Origin: Porphyromonadaceae bacterium UBA4262
Lineage (GTDB): Bacteria > Bacteroidota > Bacteroidia > Bacteroidales > Muribaculaceae
DNA length: 27,245 nucleotides
NCBI GenBank assembly: GCA_002396085.1
Contig: DGWI01000004.1
Coordinates: 1-27,245, forward strand
Direction: 5' to 3'
A model generated the notes under the pieces. The model was not told the origin of the DNA and made no database searches. It worked only from the letters and a program-made list of their open reading frames with translations. Every line of letters begins with the position of its first letter. Within the stretch, counting starts at the first letter, position 1. Of the stretch, positions 1 to 7,315 are shown piece by piece. A program made the translations under genes and the position numbers.

Positions 1-1
1 G

Positions 2-24
2 TAAACTTTTTTCAGGACGGTACA
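2..24 (+). repeat. Left copy of a 23-bp inverted repeat that bounds the window
   Basis: These 23 bases are the exact reverse complement of the last 23 bases of the window (27223-27245). The core TAAACTTTTTTCAGGACGG also resembles one side of the insertion-sequence relic at 6945-7070 (GTAAACTCATTTCAGGAC). The simplest reading is that the sequence stops on both sides inside copies of one multicopy element. This is inference, because the element body is outside the window. Confidence 0.75.
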
Positions 25-40
25 TGCAGATTGTTTTTAA

Positions 41-412
41 TCCGCAAGATAGCCTATCTGAAAAAATCTGCTTAATCTGCATGCCTAAAAAAGAATCTGT
101 GGACCGAAATCCGCAAGATAGCCTATCTGAAAAAATCAGCTTAATCTGCATGCCTAAAAAACTGGAGATATCCGCAAGATAGCCTATCTGGAAAAATCCG
201 CTTAATCTGCATGCCCTAAAAAAGAATCTGTGGACCGAAATCCGCGAGATAGCCTATCTGAAAAAATCAGCTTAATCTGCATGCCCTAAAAAGAATCTGT
301 GGACCGAAATCCGCAAGATAGCCTATCTGAAAAAATCTGCTTAATCTGCATGCCTAAAAAAGAATCTGTGGACAGGAAATCCGCAAGATATGCATGCCCT
401 AAAAAAGAATCT
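41..412 (+). repeat. Tandem array of six ~69-bp intergenic repeats
   Basis: Units begin at 41, 110, 171, 241, 310 and 380 with the core TCCGCAAGATAGCCTATCTG. Each then continues with a conserved stretch containing CTTAATCTGCATGCC and usually AATCTGTGGAC. Spacing is 61-70 bp and the last unit is shortened. The core carries a small palindrome, AGATAG-C-CTATCT. The whole unit is conserved, so there are no unique spacers and this is not a CRISPR array. Related copies lie at 1364-1540, at 6829-6948 (inverted) and at 7071-7232. The first 420 bases hold no convincing gene. Confidence 0.9.
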
Positions 413-422
413 TCGTGAATTA

Positions 423-454
423 TTTGGCTGGTTCGGCAAGAATCTGTAACTTTG
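423..454 (+). promoter_or_regulatory. Bacteroidota-type promoter of frr
   Basis: TTTG at 423-426 and TAACTTTG at 447-454 are separated by 20 bases. This matches the Bacteroidota housekeeping promoter (-33 TTTG, -7 TAnnTTTG). Transcription would start near 461 and give a leader of about 46 nt for frr. The promoter begins only about 10 bp after the repeat array ends. Confidence 0.75.
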
Positions 455-506
455 CACTCGTCAATGACAACCCACATGTGACAATCACTCTAAAACATAT
501 AGCACA

Positions 507-1067
507 ATGAACGACCTGAATTTCTATCTCGACATGGCCGAGGAGAGCATGAAAGAAGCCATCGCCTTCCTCGATGACTCGCTGGCACACATCCGCGCCG
601 GCAAGGCCAATGTGAAGATTCTCGACCCCATCCGCGTCGACTATTATGGCTCGAAGGTGCCCATCGGCAACGTCGCCAACATCTCGACACCTGACCAGCG
701 CACCATCGCCATCCAGCCCTGGGAGAAGAACATGTTCCCCGTGGTTGAGAAAGCCATCATCAACAGCAACATCGGCATCATGCCCATCAACAACGGCGAG
801 GTCATACGCCTCAACATACCGCCACTGACCGAGGAGCGACGCAAGCAACTGGTCAAGGACAGCAAGGCCGAGGCCGAGAAGGCCCGCGTGAGCGTGCGCA
901 ACGCGCGACGCGAGTGCATCGACGGGCTCAAGAAGGCCGTCAAGGAGGGCATGAGCGAGGATGTCCAGAAGGATGGCGAGGACAAGGTGCAGAAGCTCCA
1001 CGACAAGTACATGAAGCAGATTGACGAACTCTTCGCCGCCAAGGAGAAAGAGATCCTCACCGTCTGA
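507..1067 (+). CDS. frr: Ribosome recycling factor (RRF)
   Basis: The 186-residue product has the usual RRF length. It acts with EF-G to split the post-termination 70S complex so that subunits can be reused. Family features are visible: the N-terminal helix ending in HIRAGKANVKILD (residues about 28-40), the hinge and beta domain with TPDQRTIAIQPW, and NNGEVIRLNIPPLTEERRKQL, followed by a long charged helix to the C-terminus. The ATG at 507 lies about 46 nt downstream of a good promoter, with no purine-rich ribosome site, as is normal in this phylum. The gene looks monocistronic, because a strong intrinsic terminator follows 26 bp after the stop. In many bacteria frr follows pyrH; here the upstream DNA is repeats. 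Identification is firm. Confidence 0.97.
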   Translation: MNDLNFYLDMAEESMKEAIAFLDDSLAHIRAGKANVKILDPIRVDYYGSKVPIGNVANISTPDQRTIAIQPWEKNMFPVVEKAIINSNIGIMPINNGEVIRLNIPPLTEERRKQLVKDSKAEAEKARVSVRNARRECIDGLKKAVKEGMSEDVQKDGEDKVQKLHDKYMKQIDELFAAKEKEILTV

Positions 1068-1093
1068 TCCCATCCCATTCGCCGCATCAACCT

Positions 1094-1124
1094 GGCAGGG
1101 CACCCACATGCCCTGCCATTTTTT
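1094..1124 (+). terminator. Intrinsic terminator of frr
   Basis: GGCAGGGCA (1094-1102) pairs perfectly with TGCCCTGCC (1109-1117) across a six-base loop, and six T follow at 1119-1124. It sits just downstream of the frr stop. Confidence 0.9.
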
Positions 1125-1158
1125 ATCTCACGCAGATCACGCAGAACAAAATCCCAAT

Positions 1159-1269
1159 TGTACGGACGCGGCGTGCCGCGTGATCGGCCAGACAATGAAT
1201 CATTCTGATTTACAGATACATTGCAATCTGGCAGTAGCGGCCAATCACGCGGCACGCCGCGTCCCTACA
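1159..1269. repeat. 31-bp inverted repeat with ~49-bp spacer
   Basis: Arm 1159-1189 is the reverse complement of arm 1239-1269 with two mismatches. The shared core is GGACGCGGCGTGCCGCGTGA, itself partly palindromic and very GC-rich compared with its surroundings. It looks like a dispersed palindromic (REP/MITE-like) unit. No gene is credible from 1125 to 1890. The rest of this stretch holds CACGCAGAT-type short repeats (about 1128-1145 and 1288-1307), the repeat cluster at 1364-1540, and the leader of the next gene. Confidence 0.8.
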
Positions 1270-1363
1270 AGGCCCAACACACTTTATCTCACGCAGATAC
1301 CGCAGATAATATTTTGTCCACAGATGACACAGATTTAACAGAACAAAATCCATGAGGAATCAA

Positions 1364-1540
1364 TCCGCGAGATAAGCTTATCTGTATAATCTGCGTAATC
1401 TGCATGAGGTAAAGAATCCGCAAGATAGCCTATCTGGAAAAATCTGCTAGATCTGCATGCCTAAAAAACAATCTGTGGACAGGAAATCCGCAAGATCTGC
1501 ATGCCCTAAGAACTCATCCGCGTGAGACAATCTGCATACA
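1364..1540 (+). repeat. Second cluster of the AGATAG...CTATCT repeat family
   Basis: Units start at 1364, 1417 and 1487. The first has the variant core GATAAGCTTATC, a perfect palindrome. The second has AGATAGCCTATCT, as in the array at 41-412. The third is deleted in the middle. Tails carry CTGCATGAGGTAAAGAATC or CTGCATGCC. The cluster lies between frr and the giant secreted-protein gene. Confidence 0.8.
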
Positions 1541-1638
1541 GTTGGTTAACGAGTGTTAATTTTATGTATATCGTGTTAAAGTTTCTGTAAAATACACGAA
1601 TATTGCATATTTCTGTCATCCATGTTAGAAATAATATT

Positions 1639-1646
1639 TATCTTTG
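1639..1646 (+). promoter_or_regulatory. Putative -7 box for the giant secreted-protein gene
   Basis: TATCTTTG fits the TAnnTTTG consensus. No clear TTTG is present at the expected distance upstream, so the promoter is weak or depends on an activator. Transcription from here would give a leader of about 240 nt before the ATG at 1891. Confidence 0.45.
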
Positions 1647-1650
1647 CAGG

Positions 1651-1890
1651 TGATAGATTTCGTTACTGTCATCTATCATGAGATTAAAACGACTATTATT
1701 ACAACTAATCTCAACTTACATTATGGTGTTCTCGATTGCGGCATAACGCTGTGCCACAGCATTTCACCAACGATTGAAACTGTCCCTGTTCCCACAGTCA
1801 CCAGGCCGCAAAAGCCGCGACCACAACGACTTCCTTCTACTTTTCAACTAGTAAACAAACTATACAAATCATTAAAATACTATTACAACA
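1651..1890 (+). promoter_or_regulatory. Long structured 5' leader
   Basis: Just after the putative start point, TGATAGAT (1651-1658) pairs with ATCTATCA (1671-1678). Directly after, GAGATTA (1680-1686) pairs with TAATCTC (1706-1712). A smaller stem, ACTGT/ACAGT, lies at 1779-1798. The rest up to the ATG is A-rich and unstructured. A frame that opens in the leader overlaps the start of the real gene and has no protein-like character. The leader may be a regulatory RNA region, but it matches no known riboswitch that I recognise. Confidence 0.4.
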
Positions 1891-4800
1891 ATGAAAAAAT
1901 CAATCAAATTACTGCTGCTAGCAGCCCTGCTCTGGCCCGCTATAGCCATGGCCCAAGGGCAGCCAAGCGATCCATCTGAGCAGGTTGTCAGATTGGATGC
2001 CAGCAAGGTTGAGTCAAATCATTTGCTTTTGCATAAGTCACCTGATGTGGCTGAAGTTGCTACAAAGGCGAGTGTTGACAATGCTTCGGTCCCTAAAGCA
2101 CCGTATAAGCAAGTTAGAAAAGTTCCCGTATCTAGCAACACTACGGGAATACAGAAGGCTCCAGCGATGGCACCTACTGGACCAGTTAAAGCACCTCCTG
2201 CCGGTGCGACTATCGAAGAGTGGCATATCTCCACCGACTGGTATGACAGTGCTGCCAATACTGAAAGCAGTGAAACGGGTTGGGTGCTCGGTTCGTTTGG
2301 TTATCGCACAGTGAATGTTGCAATCTCAGGCAACAGAGTATATATACAAGGCCTTAGTAAATATGTGCGTGATGCTTGGGTCGAAGGAACCCTCAACGGC
2401 ACTACCGTAACATTCGCTACTGGACAATTGCTAGGAACTGATGATCAAGGTCGTTCTCACTACTTCGTAGGTGAGTGGGAACAAGAAGTCGCCGACGTCA
2501 GATTTGTCTATGACGCTTCGCATGGTATTCTCACTCAGTACTCCGAAATAGGTACTGACGAAGATGGAGAAGACTATCTATATTATACATATATCAATGA
2601 GGGAACCACATCGGACGACTTGAAAGGTTTTGGCTATCATGAGGGTATGGTGCTGATGCGTGTTGTTGATAAGCAGATGAAGACCCTTAGTGCTGAAGAC
2701 ATTCAAGCACTGGCTGACACTCCCGAAGGAGATTTGTACCACTATAAATATCCTATCAACGTGGACAATCCCTCAAACGAAGGGACTTTGCTTGATGTTG
2801 TTGAAGTTAAGGATGAACTTTCGGCTGGCCATGCCATTGCATTGCTTCGTGCCGTATATACCAATAAATACCTGCCAGGTCCTTACACTCGCGGTTATAC
2901 GGCTGCGGGCCAAACTGAAGGAACCGTTAGTTATGCTGGTGTAGGAACGATGAGTGGCAATGCTACACGAGCAAATACATTAGGTAATCGTTATTACACA
3001 TACCAACTCTCCAATCTACAGTTCAATAATAGTCGCGGGTGGAACATTCCAGCAACTGAGAGTAAATTTATTAAAGGTACCTATCCATCAGGAAACGCAA
3101 ACAGCACAAGTAGTTATACTAATAACGGATATCGCTATGAATATGCTTACTTCGACCCAACAGAATACAGACCTAATGACGAAGGCTATACCCTGTTGCT
3201 TGTTGAAATGCAGGATGGGTTTAAGACTTCCGATATTTGGGACGCAAATAATAATGCGTACCGTGTTTTCTCGAGTGACCCTTATGAGAACCTAGTGCAA
3301 TATGTGCTGAAGACCATCAAGTCTGTACGATTACTCACAGAGGCCAAGCGTACAGGAACGAATGTCGCATCTGGCACTCTATTTAAGATTGATGCCAATA
3401 AGGTCAATCGCTTCTTCATTATTTCAAAGGGTCAGTCACGATTCTATAAAAATTCTTATGCTGCTACTTCACAGTATTACGATTTCTGTGATGAGCCATA
3501 TTTGGGTTTAGCACGAGTTCCTTATGGGTATGGGTATTATAATAATATATACAATAACTACAATGATGATAGTTGCGAACCCATCTTCTATCACATGTTT
3601 GAGCAGTTTAGCCCTGCCATGGCAAAAGATGGAACCGCAAAGAGTGACATTTACAAAATTCTTGTGACTGGCTTGGACGCAACAGGCACCAAGAAAACAG
3701 GCTTCCCTGTGTATCATGACTGCTCAACTGTCCCTTATGCTGAGGCAGAAAAGATTGACGCAACTACTGGTACAGGAAAGGGGCATGAGTTCAAGATGCT
3801 GGCCGACAACGAGCCACTAACCAACGCTCCCGACGTTCGTGACCTCTTGTTTTTCGTTCCAGACTACCGTCTAACTTATCACACGAATACAACATTCCCT
3901 GATGGGACAAAACATTCTCGTGATAATTCTGTATTTCAGAATGACCCTACTATTGTCCAGAAGTTTGTCTACTACAACCAAGACTATGCACCCCGTATGG
4001 ATATGTATGTGATTCATCTGAATCCCATTGACGGCGAGCAAGTTGTCAACAATGGCATAAAGGAGCATGTCTATCAGTTGGCACTGCACTGGAATTCAAA
4101 TATGAATTCTTTCCTCCCTGCCGAGGAGCAAGTCTTTACGCTTTATCGCATTGTGACTGATGCTAACGGTTCTAGTGAATACGAGCCTGTTTATCGCACC
4201 AATGGCATGGGACTCTATGTTGATGCCAATGGAAATGTCCTTGCAGACCAAAACGACAAATCGCTACGGGTGCCAGTGACGATGCAAGGTATTTACAGTT
4301 TGAACGAACTGGACTACTATGACTACGTGCCTATGGATGCAACGGGCAAAGAGGTAACATATGCAGTACGCGGACAGGATACTGGCGGATTTCTTGGTTT
4401 ACAGTATAGCAATGCCGAGAGTTACTTGATTCCTGGTTACGACAAGAATGTGCGCATGACTCTGAAGATTGACTCGGATAATTATAGCAAGTTTGATCTA
4501 CCCAAAGAGCAGAACAACTACTGGAATGAAATCGCTGTGGCCAACAATAAGGGAACGAGCGTTACTGCCAACTTCCTGAAAAAGGGAACAAAGATTGATT
4601 TCTCCCGTCGTGACCTGAATATCGAGAACCAAGATTCTGTGATTGTTGCCAGTGCTTTGGTTACTGAAAAGACCTCTAGCCAAATCACAGTGAAGATGAC
4701 CTACTTTGATCAGAAAGAATTTAATGGGTCAAAAGTTGATGCAAATCAGGAGTACTTCACTTTCAGTTATCCCACTGGAGAACAAGAAGGTATTGTTGAC

Positions 4801-6714
4801 TTTGGCGACTGGAAATTCTATGACAACTTCCAGGCCGATGTTTCGAAGAATGAGCATCCCAATAGATATGTTTACAGAGCTTTCTTCCATTCTGCTGAAC
4901 CATTTGACCTCGACCCTGACGAGAATGGGGTAGTCAAACAGAGTTATTTGGTCTATAGTAATGTTCGCGGTATCAAGGTTTACAAGACAAAGCCTGAAGT
5001 TAATGGAGCATTTACTCTACAAGATGTCCTTGACGATAGCAACATGGGACTCGCTCTTAAAGAAGATGATGCAAAGTATAAATTGGAACTTGAAAAAGTC
5101 TCAAGAGATCTTTTATGGCGGTATGAAGTTTGTCGTTGGGCTGAAGAGACCACAGTGCCAAGCACATTTAATTACTATGGCCACGCCCAGAACAATACTG
5201 AAACATATAGTCTGAGTTTTGGTAGTGGTGAATATGCGTACACAGTAGATAATCTTCCTGTGACCAATGAAACCACTGTGGCTGAATTTGAAGATAAGGA
5301 ACTCAAGGCTAATGGCGGTGCCTATGACTATGTGCCTCAAGCCGTAGTGTTCACAAAGCGTAACAATGACAATAACACCTATGGTGCTCCACGCAAGGTT
5401 AATGCCGTGGGCAAACTGGCGGTTGAGGTTATGAAGCCAAAGAAGCCTGTAATTAATCCAAACACTCAAGAGGTTATTGAAGATTACTCGCTGATGAGTA
5501 ACTATAAGTGGTATGATAATGATAAAGGCAAATGGTACAGTTACTATAACATCTACCTGAACTTCACTGCTCTGGATGTACCTGAGGGATACAAACTCTA
5601 CAAGGTGCGTGCTTGGCGTAAGGTCGAGGGCGGCAAAGATGTGCTGGGCGAGGAAGTCAGCACACGCGAAAGCCGCGCTGTAGACGGATGGTACATGTAC
5701 GAGGACATGAACTTCGGCGACCCGCTGGATATGTCTGGTGATCCCAATAAATTGATGGGTGCACAATATTTCATGGAACGCAACCATGTCATTGGTGACC
5801 GCTCAAACAAGATTGGCAAACCTGTCAACCCCGACGGCACAGGTGGTGGTCCGGTGTTTGAGTACGACGACACACCTAATCCAAACGCAGATAACACTGC
5901 TGTTGAGAATCTCATTAAGAGTGAGATGCGTGCCACCTTTGGTGCTAAGCGTCTGACAACCGAAGAGTTGCCTACTGATTTCAAGACTTTGGATGCAACA
6001 TTTAAGGTCCGCGCATATTTCACTAAGGAAAGCAATCCACTGATTTCCAACGCGCCCATTTATGTGGTCGGCGATCAGGGTAATGGCAACGGCTGGAGTT
6101 TCACCACACCATTGGCTACACTCTGTAGCGAAGATGGCACCAAATATGAGGGGACAATCACTGTGCCTGATGCTGGTGATGGGTTTGGCTATTTCTCATT
6201 CACCAACTTACTTGGTGATGATGCCAATATTAAGAACCATCGTTTTGGTGTTCAATGGGATAATGGAGAAGCAGCAGTGAATATGGGCGTTGTCTATAAT
6301 CTCATTTGTTGGGAGGGTGGTACAAAAGCCATTAAAGTCGCTGCTGGCACTTATAAGTTGGCAATCGACAACTATACAAAAGGTTCTTATAGTATGAACC
6401 AGCAAGTTGGAAATATCGTCATCACCAAGGCTTCGGCCAATGCACCGCGCCGTGCCGAAGAAGTTACCCAGATGATTGGTAGCGACTACGACTACTATGT
6501 GGCTGAGGGCGAAGCGACCTTCTCATTCACAAGCGATGGTAGCAATATCATCACGGGCATCAGTGGTGTGAAGGCTGACCTGAACCGCGAGGTGGTGAGT
6601 GTGACATACGTCAACCCGCTGGGACAGCAGTCGAGCCGTCCGTTCAGTGGCGTGAACATGGTTGTCACCCGCTACAGCGACGGGTCGATGTCGACCACCA
6701 AGGTGGTGAAGTGA
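1891..6714 (+). CDS. Giant secreted surface protein with C-terminal sorting-like domain
   Basis: This 1607-residue protein has no function I recognise. It starts with a signal peptide (MKKSIKLLLLAALLWPAIAMA, likely cut before QGQP). A low-complexity Pro/Ala/Lys linker spans about 65-105. The very long body is rich in Tyr, Asn and Thr and looks beta-rich. Residues about 1388-1515 (starting APIYVVGDQGNGNGW) resemble a carbohydrate-binding or SusE/F-like beta-sandwich. The last ~40 residues contain YVNPLGQ, then GVNMVVTRYSDGS and KVVK. That pattern recalls type IX secretion C-terminal domains and the tails of many Muribaculaceae surface proteins. It is therefore probably exported and anchored on or released from the cell surface. 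The body is clearly AT-richer than the signal-peptide and tail regions. The gene stands alone between a structured leader and a strong terminator. Surface adhesin or glycan-binding is speculation. Confidence 0.85.
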   Translation: MKKSIKLLLLAALLWPAIAMAQGQPSDPSEQVVRLDASKVESNHLLLHKSPDVAEVATKASVDNASVPKAPYKQVRKVPVSSNTTGIQKAPAMAPTGPVKAPPAGATIEEWHISTDWYDSAANTESSETGWVLGSFGYRTVNVAISGNRVYIQGLSKYVRDAWVEGTLNGTTVTFATGQLLGTDDQGRSHYFVGEWEQEVADVRFVYDASHGILTQYSEIGTDEDGEDYLYYTYINEGTTSDDLKGFGYHEGMVLMRVVDKQMKTLSAEDIQALADTPEGDLYHYKYPINVDNPSNEGTLLDVVEVKDELSAGHAIALLRAVYTNKYLPGPYTRGYTAAGQTEGTVSYAGVGTMSGNATRANTLGNRYYTYQLSNLQFNNSRGWNIPATESKFIKGTYPSGNANSTSSYTNNGYRYEYAYFDPTEYRPNDEGYTLLLVEMQDGFKTSDIWDANNNAYRVFSSDPYENLVQYVLKTIKSVRLLTEAKRTGTNVASGTLFKIDANKVNRFFIISKGQSRFYKNSYAATSQYYDFCDEPYLGLARVPYGYGYYNNIYNNYNDDSCEPIFYHMFEQFSPAMAKDGTAKSDIYKILVTGLDATGTKKTGFPVYHDCSTVPYAEAEKIDATTGTGKGHEFKMLADNEPLTNAPDVRDLLFFVPDYRLTYHTNTTFPDGTKHSRDNSVFQNDPTIVQKFVYYNQDYAPRMDMYVIHLNPIDGEQVVNNGIKEHVYQLALHWNSNMNSFLPAEEQVFTLYRIVTDANGSSEYEPVYRTNGMGLYVDANGNVLADQNDKSLRVPVTMQGIYSLNELDYYDYVPMDATGKEVTYAVRGQDTGGFLGLQYSNAESYLIPGYDKNVRMTLKIDSDNYSKFDLPKEQNNYWNEIAVANNKGTSVTANFLKKGTKIDFSRRDLNIENQDSVIVASALVTEKTSSQITVKMTYFDQKEFNGSKVDANQEYFTFSYPTGEQEGIVDFGDWKFYDNFQADVSKNEHPNRYVYRAFFHSAEPFDLDPDENGVVKQSYLVYSNVRGIKVYKTKPEVNGAFTLQDVLDDSNMGLALKEDDAKYKLELEKVSRDLLWRYEVCRWAEETTVPSTFNYYGHAQNNTETYSLSFGSGEYAYTVDNLPVTNETTVAEFEDKELKANGGAYDYVPQAVVFTKRNNDNNTYGAPRKVNAVGKLAVEVMKPKKPVINPNTQEVIEDYSLMSNYKWYDNDKGKWYSYYNIYLNFTALDVPEGYKLYKVRAWRKVEGGKDVLGEEVSTRESRAVDGWYMYEDMNFGDPLDMSGDPNKLMGAQYFMERNHVIGDRSNKIGKPVNPDGTGGGPVFEYDDTPNPNADNTAVENLIKSEMRATFGAKRLTTEELPTDFKTLDATFKVRAYFTKESNPLISNAPIYVVGDQGNGNGWSFTTPLATLCSEDGTKYEGTITVPDAGDGFGYFSFTNLLGDDANIKNHRFGVQWDNGEAAVNMGVVYNLICWEGGTKAIKVAAGTYKLAIDNYTKGSYSMNQQVGNIVITKASANAPRRAEEVTQMIGSDYDYYVAEGEATFSFTSDGSNIITGISGVKADLNREVVSVTYVNPLGQQSSRPFSGVNMVVTRYSDGSMSTTKVVK

Positions 6715-6772
6715 TGCGACAAGACTGATCAATTTTTAAATCAGAGTAAATAGTAATAGTTTTAATCACCTA

Positions 6773-6812
6773 GAGACTGGTTGCGTTGTGAAACGCAGCC
6801 AGTCTCGTTTTT
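6773..6812 (+). terminator. Strong intrinsic terminator after the giant gene
   Basis: GAGACTGG (6773-6780) pairs with CCAGTCTC (6799-6806), and inner TGCGTT (6782-6787) pairs with AACGCA (6792-6797). Five T follow at 6808-6812. It lies about 60 bp after the stop codon at 6714. Confidence 0.9.
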
Positions 6813-6828
6813 CTCCCGCGGTTTCTTT

Positions 6829-6948
6829 TTTAGGCATGCAGATTAAGCAGATTCTTCCAGATAGGCTATCTTGCAGATTTCCTGTCCACAGATTTTTTTA
6901 GGCATGCAGATTAAGCAGATTTTTCCAGATAGGTCATCTCGCGGATTT
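6829..6948 (-). repeat. Two inverted copies of the AGATAG...CTATCT repeat
   Basis: Two head-to-tail units read on the minus strand. Each contains GGCATGCAGATTAAGCAGAT followed by CCAGATAGGCTATCT (first) or CCAGATAGGTCATCT (second) in plus-strand notation. They are reversed relative to the clusters at 41-412 and 1364-1540, so the giant gene lies between oppositely oriented copies. Confidence 0.85.
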
Positions 6949-7070
6949 CAGGACAAGTCAGTACTCCTTGATTATGAGCAATTTCTCATAATCCGTCTTT
7001 CGCTTGTCATACTTCATTGTTAGTCCTGTTTATGGTTTACAATTTTGTAAACTCATTTCAGGACAAGTCA
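6945..7070 (-). mobile_element. Insertion-sequence relic with a 19-codon mini frame
   Basis: The 16-bp sequence ATTTCAGGACAAGTCA occurs at both 6945-6960 and 7055-7070. Between them, on the minus strand, the DNA reads from a GTCCTGAAATGAGTTTAC end through an inverted partner (7022-7042). It then enters an ATG frame at 7017 that encodes MKYDKRKTDYEKLLIIKEY and stops at 6958. The peptide reads like the first residues of a transposase or orfA, cut off after 19 codons. Two hairpins are present: GATTATGAG/CTCATAATC at 6970-6993 and GTTTACAA/TTGTAAAC at 7035-7052. The GTCCTGAAAnnAGTTTAC end is shared, with mismatches, with both window termini. It is probably an internally deleted copy of the element that bounds the window. 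Confidence 0.6.
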
Positions 7071-7232
7071 TCAATCAGCGCGATAAGCTTATCTGCAAAA
7101 TCTGCAAGATCTGCATGAGGTAAAGAATCTGCGGGATAGGCATATCTGTATAATCTGCGGGATCTGCGTGAGATAAAGAATCTGCGGGATCTGCATGAGA
7201 CACCTATCTGCGGGATCTGCGTGAGATAAAAA
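7071..7232 (+). repeat. Fourth cluster of CTGCGGGATCTGCATGAG-type repeats
   Basis: About four degenerate units occur. The first has the perfect palindrome GATAAGCTTATC (7080-7091). Later ones carry GGGATAGGCATATCTG and repeated CTGCGGGATCTGCGTGAGAT. From 7233 to the promoter at 7286 the DNA is AT-rich with no gene. The whole 6715-7315 gap is accounted for by the terminator, the repeats and the relic. Confidence 0.75.
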
Positions 7233-7285
7233 GGGCGTGGAGCAAATTCTTAATTGTGAATTGTTAATTCTTAATTAAAAATTGC

Positions 7286-7293
7286 TACCTTTG
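7286..7293 (+). promoter_or_regulatory. -7 box of the NamZ-like gene
   Basis: TACCTTTG matches TAnnTTTG and lies 22 bp before the ATG. A TTG at 7261-7263 is 22 bases upstream, slightly wide for the -33 element. Confidence 0.6.
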
Positions 7294-7315
7294 CAAAAAG
7301 AAAAACTAACATCTG

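Noticed and set aside
41..412. Possible CRISPR array (regular 61-70 bp spacing)
   Set aside because: The sequence between the cores is conserved as well, so there are no unique spacers. No cas genes are nearby, and the same units occur dispersed in both orientations.
420..1109. Long open frame antisense to frr
   Set aside because: It mirrors frr codon structure in a GC-rich gene. frr is unmistakable and has its own promoter and terminator.
1310..1345. DnaA box (TTGTCCACA) as evidence of oriC
   Set aside because: There is a single near-match. The TGTGGAC-type words elsewhere are part of the repeat family. No cluster or AT-rich unwinding element is convincing.
1644..1979. Small frame across the leader of the giant gene
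   Set aside because: It opens in the leader, lacks protein-like composition and overlaps a clear signal-peptide start in another frame.
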